Assembly: GCA_963719855.1 (NCBI GenBank)
Contig: CAVRDK010000001.1
Span: 124,001-188,000, forward strand
Length of the DNA: 64,000 nt
Direction of reading: 5' to 3'
DNA from: CAIQPV01 sp963719855
Lineage (GTDB): Bacteria > Pseudomonadota > Gammaproteobacteria > Burkholderiales > Gallionellaceae
The number at the start of each line of letters is the position of its first letter. Within the stretch, counting starts at the first letter, position 1. The position numbers were made by a program, and so were the translations under genes. Positions 33,853 to 42,846 of the stretch are shown piece by piece. Under the pieces are notes generated by a model. It was not told the DNA's origin. It made no database searches and worked only from the letters and a program-made list of their open reading frames with translations.

Positions 33853-34880
33853 TAGCCGTTCAGGACATTCGCGACACCGCACGCGACCTCCTCGCGAAAG
33901 GTGAAGTTCGCGCCGTCATCGGCTATCGCCGGGGCAGCAGAGGCATGCTTGCCGAGCCCGTCGTTATTACTAGTCCCGAGCAGGCTGACGAGTTGGTGTG
34001 GGATCCCACCTGTTTCCACAATCTGTCGCTCTATCTGGTCGAGGATCGCAAGTTTCTGGCGCATATCCGCAACAACCCCGGTTTGCCCATCGCCATCGTC
34101 GCCAAGGGCTGCGATGCCCGCGCCGTTGTCGTGTTGATGCAGGAGCACTACTTCAAGCGCGAGGACGTTTATATCATCGGCGTGTCCTGCGAGGGAACGG
34201 GTGTGCTTGACGAACGCAAACTCGCTGGTCATTTGAACGGCGCACAAGCAATAAACTCCGCCTTCGATGGCGACGATTTCGTGTTTACCACGGCGCAAGG
34301 CGAGAAACGCATCCTTGCCCGCGAGGTGATGGCGGACCGCTGTCTGGAATGCCGTACACCTTTCCCCAAGGAACACAATGCTGTACTGGGCGAGAACAAG
34401 ACAGGACGCGAACTGGCAGCGCCGTTCGCCGCACTCGCCCTTTTCGAACAGCAGGATGCAGTTGAACGCTGGATATTCTGGGAGCGGCAGTTTGATCGCT
34501 GCATTCGTTGCTTCGCGTGCCGCTCGGTGTGCCCGATGTGCTATTGCGAGGAGTGCGTGGTAGATAGCATCAGCTTCCCGGTAAGTGCGCAAACTACCGC
34601 TGAAGAAAAAGCCAACCGCGTGCGCTGGATCGAGCGCTCGGCGACGCGTTCCGAAAATATTACCTATCACATGACGCGCGCCATGCATCTGGCCGGTCGC
34701 TGCGTGGACTGCGGCGAATGTGAACGGGTCTGCCCAGTCAACATCCCGTTACGGCTACTTAACAACAAAATGGAACGGGAAGCACGAGAAAGCTTCGGCT
34801 ACGAGCCAGGAGAAAGCATTGGAGGCCCATCGCTGGTAGCCTCCTTCCGCGACGACGACCCCGGCAAATTCATCAGGTAA
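33849..34880 (+). CDS. FlxC-like 4Fe-4S dicluster protein with FrhB-like domain
   Basis: The 343-aa protein has an N-terminal region resembling coenzyme F420 hydrogenase beta-subunit-type proteins (VIGYRRGSRGMLAEPVV; IAIVAKGCDARAVVVLMQEH). The C-terminal half carries ferredoxin-type motifs CIRCFACRSVCPMCYCEECV and CVDCGECERVCPVNIPLRLL. It has the position and make-up of FlxC in the Flx-Hdr complexes. The exact partner contacts are inferred. No flavin motif is certain. Confidence 0.7.
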   Translation: MIAVQDIRDTARDLLAKGEVRAVIGYRRGSRGMLAEPVVITSPEQADELVWDPTCFHNLSLYLVEDRKFLAHIRNNPGLPIAIVAKGCDARAVVVLMQEHYFKREDVYIIGVSCEGTGVLDERKLAGHLNGAQAINSAFDGDDFVFTTAQGEKRILAREVMADRCLECRTPFPKEHNAVLGENKTGRELAAPFAALALFEQQDAVERWIFWERQFDRCIRCFACRSVCPMCYCEECVVDSISFPVSAQTTAEEKANRVRWIERSATRSENITYHMTRAMHLAGRCVDCGECERVCPVNIPLRLLNNKMEREARESFGYEPGESIGGPSLVASFRDDDPGKFIR

Positions 34881-34884
34881 CAGC

Positions 34885-35919
34885 ATGGAAAAGATACTCG
34901 ACAAAAAACGTATTGACGACTGGATCAACGCGCTGACCGGCTGGGAAGTTCTAACGCCGTCGCTGGAAGACGGCGTCTGGGGTTATCGGCCTGTCAGTGG
35001 TGCCGCCCGTCTCGACCACCCTAACACCACCCAACCGCCCAAGGGGCTTGCCTTCCCCCAGCGGGAAGTGTTCTTCTCGTTCGAGCAGATCAAGGGAGAA
35101 GCACCACGGCTGACGCAGATTCTGCCGGATGCCAAGCAACGTGTTGCTTTCGGCGTGCGCCCCTGCGACGGACGAGGTGCGGTGCGCATGGATAAAGTGT
35201 TCACCGATCACGTGGAAGACCCTTATTACCAGGCGCGGCGCAAGAATGTGGCCTATGTGGGGCTAGCCTGCAACCAGCCGCCCAGCGCCAACTGCTTCTG
35301 CCTATCGGTCGGCGGTTCGCCGGTTTCCAGTGACGGACTCGACGTGCTGATGACCGACCTGAATGATCGTTACTTCGTGGTGGCGGTCACCGAGACCGGC
35401 AAAAAACTGATGACAGCGGCCAACAGCCTGTTCGCCGAACCGTCAGCCGCCGACCGCAAGCAAATGGAGCGTACCCACGCCGAGGCGATTGCCCATCCGC
35501 AACGTGCGATCAACAACCCCGATGCGGCACCAGCCAAACTGAAAGCGAATTTCAAATCGCCGATTTGGGAAGAAATGGCGCGGGCCTGTATCGGCTGTGG
35601 CATCTGCACCTTCCTCTGCCCGACCTGCCACTGCTTCGACATCAACGACGAGTCTACCGGCGCGTCTCCCATTAAGGGCAACCGGGTGCGTACTTGGGAC
35701 AACTGCCAGTTTCCCGACTTCACCATGCACTCATCCGGCCACAATCCGCGCGAGAGCACCGCTGCTCGGTTGCGTCAGCGGGTAAGCCACAAGTTTCAGT
35801 ATTTCTTCGAGAATTTCGGAATGCACCAGTGCACGGGCTGCGGTCGCTGTATCAGCGAATGTCCGGTCGGAATTGATATCGTCACAGTCGTCAACAAGGT
35901 AGTCGAACATGTCGGATAA
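34885..35919 (+). CDS. FlxB-like 4Fe-4S dicluster subunit (HyhB/AsrA-like)
   Basis: The 344-aa protein resembles the beta subunit of sulfhydrogenase and anaerobic sulfite reductase subunit A. It has an N-terminal 'GVRPCDGRGAVRMDKVF' segment and two C-terminal iron-sulfur motifs, CIGCGICTFLCPTCHCFDI and CTGCGRCISECPVGIDIV. It relays electrons between the NAD(H)-oxidising FlxA-like subunit and FlxC/FlxD. It overlaps the next gene by 11 bases and starts 4 bases after the previous one. Confidence 0.75.
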   Translation: MEKILDKKRIDDWINALTGWEVLTPSLEDGVWGYRPVSGAARLDHPNTTQPPKGLAFPQREVFFSFEQIKGEAPRLTQILPDAKQRVAFGVRPCDGRGAVRMDKVFTDHVEDPYYQARRKNVAYVGLACNQPPSANCFCLSVGGSPVSSDGLDVLMTDLNDRYFVVAVTETGKKLMTAANSLFAEPSAADRKQMERTHAEAIAHPQRAINNPDAAPAKLKANFKSPIWEEMARACIGCGICTFLCPTCHCFDINDESTGASPIKGNRVRTWDNCQFPDFTMHSSGHNPRESTAARLRQRVSHKFQYFFENFGMHQCTGCGRCISECPVGIDIVTVVNKVVEHVG

Positions 35920-36733
35920 TATTTATCTTCCAGAGCTGGCCAGAATTGCCCACATCAAGGAGGAGGTGGCCGGCGAACGCTCTATCAAAACCTTCCGCGT
36001 CGAACCCGTGAACGGCGATGCGTTCGAGCACGAGTGCGGCCAATGCGCGATGCTCTCCATCTTCGGTCGCGGCGAAATGATGATCTCCATCGCCTCTTCG
36101 CCGCTGATCAAGGAATACAAGCAATTCAGCATCATGCGTGTAGGCCGGGTAAGCTCCGCCTTCCACGAATTGGAGGTGGGCGACGTCGTCGGCATTCGCG
36201 GCCCTTACGGCAACAGCTTCCCAATAGACGACTGGCGGGGAAAGAATCTGTTCTTCATCGGTGGTGGCTGCGGCTTGGCACCGATCTGGCCGGTGATCAC
36301 CACGGCGGTAGCGCAGCGCGAGTATTTCAAGAAGATCACCGTATTCTATGGTGGCCGCTCTCCGCGTGACATCATGTACAAGGCGGAGCTGGAAAAGTTG
36401 CGCGGCGACGTCGACGTCCATCTGTCAGTGGATAAAGCCGAGGGAGGATGGAACGAATTCTGCGGTTTCGTACCGGCCAATGTGATGGACAAGGCACCAT
36501 CGTCCGACAATGCCATCGCCATCACCTGCGGGCCGCCAATCATGATTAAATTCGTGATTCAGAATCTGCGCCAGCTTGGTTTTGCTGACGAGAATATCTT
36601 CACCACCATCGAAAACAAGATGAAATGCGGCCTGGGCAAATGCGGCCGCTGCAATGTCGGCAAGGATTATGTATGTACCAAAGGACCGGTGTATTCATGG
36701 GCCCAGTTGAAGGAATTGCCTGAGGAATATTAA
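35909..36733 (+). CDS. FlxA-like NAD(P)H/FAD oxidoreductase (HyhG/AsrB-like)
   Basis: The 274-aa protein is a ferredoxin-NADP reductase-like module. An FAD-binding barrel (about 20-100) with CGQCAMLSIFGRGE precedes a nucleotide-binding domain with FFIGGGCGLAPIWP and ITCGPPIMIKFV. A C-terminal [2Fe-2S] site follows, MKCGLGKCGRCNVGKDYVC. It is the likely NADH entry or exit point of the complex. It is the last gene of the operon; a 19-bp inverted repeat follows its stop. Confidence 0.82.
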   Translation: MSDNIYLPELARIAHIKEEVAGERSIKTFRVEPVNGDAFEHECGQCAMLSIFGRGEMMISIASSPLIKEYKQFSIMRVGRVSSAFHELEVGDVVGIRGPYGNSFPIDDWRGKNLFFIGGGCGLAPIWPVITTAVAQREYFKKITVFYGGRSPRDIMYKAELEKLRGDVDVHLSVDKAEGGWNEFCGFVPANVMDKAPSSDNAIAITCGPPIMIKFVIQNLRQLGFADENIFTTIENKMKCGLGKCGRCNVGKDYVCTKGPVYSWAQLKELPEEY

Positions 36734-36743
36734 TACAGTTGTT

Positions 36744-36808
36744 AGCCGTAAGACGTAAGTTATTAGTTGGCGTTGTTGCTTTGCGGTTTTAACTTACGTC
36801 TTACGGCT
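36744..36808. repeat. Perfect 19-bp inverted repeat at the end of the redox operon
   Basis: AGCCGTAAGACGTAAGTTA (36744-36762) is matched exactly by its reverse complement at 36790-36808, with 27 bases between. No T-run follows, so it is a poor intrinsic terminator. It may block exonucleases or be a dispersed palindrome; a similar 'TACTTACGCC' continues after it. Confidence 0.8.
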
Positions 36809-36834
36809 TAGTACTTACGCCTGGAGTTTTGAAT

Positions 36835-37320
36835 CTAATAGCCCCCGCCAGTACGATAGATATAATTGTTCAGTTCAGAAGACTTGGCATTCATGTTCCG
36901 TACAATGCCATGCACATAGCGCACTATGCCGCGCATCACTTTGTGCGCAGTCATCGGACGGGAGCAAACCAGACTATCAAACTTGGCGCTGGACATGCTC
37001 AATACCTTGGTTTCTCCTATCGAGTATAACGCAGCGCTGTGCTGCGATGGCGCCCCGCCAGCAAAGGTGATAATGCCAGCCAAGTCGCCCGGCTTAAGCA
37101 CATGAATTAAGGTGTCACCATCACTGCTGTGAATCTTCACCTGTATTTCGCCCTGTGCAAGGATGTATAAGTTGTCAGGTTCTTTGCCACCCGGTTGAAC
37201 GATCAGATCGCCTGGTTTGTAATTTTTGACATCAAACAATTCCACAAAAATTTCCAGTTCGGCATCGGTCAATTCCTCGGTAATCGTTGAGATGCGCAGC
37301 GTATCAAGCACTAATGACAT
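36835..37320 (-). CDS. Cyclic-nucleotide-binding-domain protein without HTH
   Basis: The 161-aa protein consists of a single cNMP-binding-type beta roll (about residues 20-125): KPGDLIVQPGGKEPDN, LAQGEIQVKIHSSDGDTLIH and LKPGDLAGIITFAGGAP. A short C-terminal helical tail follows. There is no DNA-binding domain, and the phosphate-binding cassette lacks a clear RxA, so a nucleotide ligand is uncertain. It is convergent with the redox operon. It may work by protein-protein contact. Confidence 0.75.
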   Translation of the reverse strand: MSLVLDTLRISTITEELTDAELEIFVELFDVKNYKPGDLIVQPGGKEPDNLYILAQGEIQVKIHSSDGDTLIHVLKPGDLAGIITFAGGAPSQHSAALYSIGETKVLSMSSAKFDSLVCSRPMTAHKVMRGIVRYVHGIVRNMNAKSSELNNYIYRTGGGY

Positions 37321-37502
37321 TTAAATCCCCTTTCGCGTGTTAACTCGATTTTCCATGAAACTGCCGAAATTTCTGGCCTGAGCGCATGGATTCAAGCCAT
37401 TTTCATCATAGCAAAATATGCACAGTAGAGATACATGCCGACTCAATAAATACGAGAATGGCATCCCGCCTTGACCATGTGTAAATTATTAAAAAATAAT
37501 AC

Positions 37503-37647
37503 GCCTCTGAACTATTTCCAAGATGCGGTGTTCCCCACTTTGACAAAGGGGGCAGGGGGATTTGAAGCGCGCAAAATCCCCCTCAGTCCCCCTTTTACAA
37601 AGGGGGAAGCGGTTCGGTGGTACTCACCCTGAGAATTGTTCAGAGGC
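37503..37647. repeat. MITE-like palindromic element
   Basis: The outer arms GCCTCTGAAC (37503-37512) and GTTCAGAGGC (37638-37647) are exact inverted repeats. Inside are nested repeats rich in G and C runs (CCCC...TTTGACAAAGGGGG, AATCCCCCTCAG). The element of about 145 bp has no gene and sits 14 bases beyond the 3' end of parC. Confidence 0.65.
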
Positions 37648-37660
37648 ATAAAAATAATCG

Positions 37661-40063
<2,403 letters not shown>

Positions 40064-40125
40064 TGTTTTCAGATTTATTTAAACGGCATAGTGATGCACG
40101 TATGGTAGTGAAGTTGTAATGGAAG

Positions 40126-40414
40126 CTATGTGCGTAGAGCACTCTTTATACGCGATGGCTTTTGTCGGCAGTCCAATACGCGCCATACCTGAATGGTTTG
40201 TTCACTCACCCGGTAGTAAATTGCGTAGGGAAATCGTATCGAGAGCGCACGGTAGTAACCGAAAAACTGTTGGTGAATACCTGCATAAAGTAAAAGCGCA
40301 TCAATGTCGGAAAACAGAGAATCCAGAAAATAAACGCCCAATCCTTCCTGTTGCTGCTCGTAAAAATGTTGGCCGGACATCAACCAACGCGATACTCAAA
40401 ATCTCTATTTTCAT
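40126..40414 (-). pseudogene. RelE/ParE-type toxin with frameshift near its start
   Basis: From ATG 40414 (overlapping the antitoxin stop by 4 bp) the frame reads MKIEILSIALVD, the expected first strand of a ParE-type toxin. It then goes out of frame. The rest, SGQHFYEQQQEGLGVYFLDS through YYRALSIRFPYAIYYRV and WRVLDCR, is intact in a neighbouring frame from about 40377 to 40126. Loss of one copy of a tandem TTGAT would explain both the shift and the missing residues; that is my inference. A TTG/ATG restart near 40383 would give an 85-aa N-terminally short protein. Confidence 0.7.
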
Positions 40415-40620
40415 TGGGTGTTGTCGCGCAGCATCTTCTTGGCAGCATCCCAGGAAACAAAATGCGTCTGGTTTTCAGCAAGTGCGCGCTCAGCATCCTT
40501 CAGCGCTTGTGCGTGCCACTCCGGTGATGAGAGCGTTTCCGAGTCACGCGATAGATCATCCCAAAGCACTTCCAGCATGCGCAACTTCTCCGTGCGCGTC
40601 AGATTTTCTATGCTTAACAT
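40411..40620 (-). CDS. Addiction-module antitoxin (TIGR02574-like)
   Basis: The 69-aa acidic protein, with MEVLWDDL-type content (LRMLEVLWDDLSRD), SSPEWHAQAL and a C-terminal WDAAKKMLRD, matches the small 'addiction module component' family. That family neutralises RelE/ParE toxins. It is encoded upstream of, and overlaps, the toxin gene by 4 bp, the standard antitoxin-first order. Since the toxin is frameshifted, the antitoxin may be an orphan survivor. Confidence 0.75.
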   Translation of the reverse strand: MLSIENLTRTEKLRMLEVLWDDLSRDSETLSSPEWHAQALKDAERALAENQTHFVSWDAAKKMLRDNTQ

Positions 40621-40772
40621 GTAGTGCCTCCAAGTTTGGACTGGTGTTTATTCTAACAAACGTATGCTAAAAGAAATGCCGAAAATTTATTTTGCTATTA
40701 CCCTTAATCGTTACGCACGGGCTGCTCTATGGCTTACGCCTTACTCGAGTTGCCTGCTATGAGTCTGCGGAT

Positions 40773-41705
40773 TCAACCGGTCGATGCAACACATTGGTTA
40801 AACCGTTCAGCCGGTGTTTCGAAATCTAACGTCTTTCGTGGACGTTCATTCAGCCTCCGAGCCACAGCATTGAGTTGTGCCTGAGAGTGTACCGATAAAT
40901 TTGTTCCTTTGGGAAAGTACTGCCTCAATAAACCATTGGTATTCTCATTCGTTCCACGTTGCCATGGGTTATGCGGATCACAGAAATAGACGTTGATGTC
41001 GGTTGCCAGCGTAAATCGCTTATGGTCGGCCAGTTCCTTGCCACGATCCCAGGTCAGCGATTTGTAGAGTTCCTGCGGTAACTTCCGGGCATTCTTGATC
41101 AGCGCGTTGATGACAGTCTCGGTATCTTTACTGGGGAGTTTAACGAGCATCACATAGCGCGTCTGGCGTTCAACGAGGGTCGCAATCTGACTGCTACCAC
41201 TGCCACATAACAGATCACCTTCCCAGTGACCCGGTACTGCGCGATCTTCCGCCGTGGCAGGACGTTCACTGATTGACACAGCATCGATGATTCTGCCGTG
41301 ATCACTTGTCTTCTGAGTATGATGACGTGAACGACGCATGACTCGCGTACGCCGCAAGTGCTCCAGAAGTTCTTTCTTCAATGCGCCTCTAGCCTGGATA
41401 TAGAGGCTGCGATAAATAGTCTCGTGTGACACCTGATAACTTTCGTCGCTTGGGTAAGTCTGCTTCAGCCACCCGGCAATCTGTTCCGGTGACCACTGCC
41501 CTCGGAGCTTGTGTGCCACGATGTGCGCCAACGCTCGATTCTCTACTAGTTTACAGGTCTTAGGCCGAAGTGTGCGATCCCAGGCTGCTTGTTCTGCTTG
41601 ACTCGCGCGGTAGCATTCTTGACCACCGTTACGCGCGATCTCGCGACTGATGGTGGATGGCGCACGTCCGAGCAACGCAGCAATCGAGCGAGCCGATTGC
41701 CGTGA
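40773..41705 (-). mobile_element. IS30-family transposase, 5'-truncated
   Basis: The protein contains the IS30 helix-turn-helix (LGRAPSTISREIARNGG) and the DDE core. VPGHWEGDLLCG carries the first Asp, LTWDRGKELADHKRF the second, and the NPWQRGTNENTNGLLRQYFP block the Glu. In frame, the coding sequence can be read back to about 41705 (SARSIAALLGRAPS) but then runs into ferredoxin sequence with no start. About 30-40 N-terminal residues are missing. Terminal repeats were not confidently found. An internal ATG/TTG at 41675 would give 300 aa. It is probably a dead remnant. Confidence 0.85.
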
Positions 41706-41869
41706 TCTACCTCACCTTGCAGCACATTACCTTTGCACATACCGCATGCCCCATCGCCGCAACCATGCGGCAGTTTGTGGCCATGCTTTCCCGCAGCTTC
41801 AAGGATGGTTTCGCCAGCCTCGGCGATAAAGGTGTGATTGCCCGGCTGAAGCGTGATATTAAATCCCAT
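41700..41869 (-). pseudogene. Truncated [2Fe-2S] ferredoxin domain gene fused to the IS30 remnant
   Basis: The frame from ATG 41869 reads MGFNITLQPGNHTFIAEAGE, then ILEAAGKHGHKLPHGCGDGA and CGMCKGNVLQGEVDHG, i.e. three of the four Cys of a plant-type ferredoxin. This looks like the N-terminus of a CDP-6-deoxy-glucoseen-reductase-type or phenol-hydroxylase-type flavoenzyme. After VDHG the family match stops and IS30 sequence begins. The fourth Cys and the reductase part are lost. The IS insertion plus deletion most likely destroyed it. Confidence 0.75.
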
Positions 41870-41935
41870 GTCGTCTTCTAATGTTAAGTTGGTCGCTGTG
41901 TGATTTACAAAGCGCTTTGAAAAATGGCTGAATCG

Positions 41936-42331
41936 TCAGGCAGCCACGAAGCCAGATAATTTGGATGCCTTTACATCGAAGGATGCCGTTGCACGACATC
42001 CCATTCGCCGGTTTTTGGTGCCGATCAGGCAATCAGCAAAATCGGCAGTAGTATCCTTCCACATGAAAAGAGCCTCCTCAATGACCGGCTCATCTTCGAA
42101 TTGTATATCGGTCGCATCCAGTAAGCCTGAAATGGCTTCGATGATCTGGTTCTTAGGCACGGCATATCGGCTACGTAGCACCCATTCGGTTTCCATGAGA
42201 ACCAACTGGTTTACGAAAACTCGGCGACTTGCTGCAACTTCACGCTTGATCAGCTTGCGTGCCTTCTCAAATTGGGTTTCGTCGTCCCGAACCAAAAAAC
42301 GGACGAGAACGTTGGTGTCAATTCCAAGCAT
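41936..42331 (-). CDS. vapC: VapC-type PIN-domain ribonuclease toxin
   Basis: The 131-aa protein starts at ATG 42331 with MLGIDTNVLVRFLVRDD, the first PIN strand with its metal-binding Asp. Conserved acid positions follow at VLMETEWVL (Glu) and TTADFADCLIG (Asp). The end (ASFDVKASKLSGF) is typical. It should cleave RNA when not neutralised by the AbrB-type antitoxin encoded 10 bases upstream. The first 10 residues of the longer frame are not conserved. Confidence 0.85.
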   Translation of the reverse strand: MLGIDTNVLVRFLVRDDETQFEKARKLIKREVAASRRVFVNQLVLMETEWVLRSRYAVPKNQIIEAISGLLDATDIQFEDEPVIEEALFMWKDTTADFADCLIGTKNRRMGCRATASFDVKASKLSGFVAA

Positions 42332-42341
42332 TAGCGGGGGC

Positions 42342-42560
42342 CTAGCGTGACAGTTGCTCAACAGGAACAGACTTCCGCCCCTTCTTGTGCAGCATGCCTG
42401 CCAGTTCGGTAACGCTCTTGCTTTTCACGCGCATGACGACGGTAGCATCAGGCATCAACGTGAAGGTCATTCGATCTCCTGCCTTCATATGAAGGCTATC
42501 CCGAATTGCCTTTGGAATTGTAGTTTGGCCCTTGCTGGTAAGTGTTGCATCGGTTGTCAT
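42342..42560 (-). CDS. vapB: AbrB/SpoVT-type antitoxin (VapB)
   Basis: The 72-aa protein contains the swapped-hairpin DNA-binding signature ATLTSKGQTTIPKAIRDSLH and a C-terminal toxin-binding tail with GRKSVPVEQL. It precedes vapC with a 10-base gap. Together they form a standard type II module in which the antitoxin represses its own promoter. Confidence 0.85.
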   Translation of the reverse strand: MTTDATLTSKGQTTIPKAIRDSLHMKAGDRMTFTLMPDATVVMRVKSKSVTELAGMLHKKGRKSVPVEQLSR

Positions 42561-42635
42561 CTCAAACTCCTTTAATCCTTACATATTGAATTGTAGTAAG
42601 GATAATAAAAAAAGGCAATTGATAAAGAAATTTGC

Positions 42636-42771
42636 TAAGGAAACGCTGAACAAGTCCGTTCGCCCTGAGCTTATCGAAGGGTTGGCAAGCTATCCCATTG
42701 ATTTTCTGTCATTCTCCAAGCATGGTTCGACAAGCTCACCACGAACGGAGGACTTGTTCAGCGTTTCCTTA
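42636..42771. repeat. MITE-like element with terminal inverted repeats
   Basis: TAAGGAAACGCTGAACAAGT (42636-) is matched by the inverted copy ending at 42771, and the two continue as CCGTTCG / CGAACGG. Inner arms CCCTGAGCTTATCGAAGG and GGTTCGACAAGCTCACC are a second, imperfect inverted pair. The ~136-bp unit carries no gene. It lies between the vapBC promoter region and glgP. Confidence 0.75.
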
Positions 42772-42846
42772 GGTTATACCGGTGCTTGGTATTGATATAT
42801 GCCCCACGCGGCTGCACCGGGACCATAAATCGCCCCGTCGCGCAAC

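Noticed and set aside
33648..34688. 346-codon open frame on the minus strand
   Set aside because: Antisense shadow of the FlxC-like gene and mvhD.
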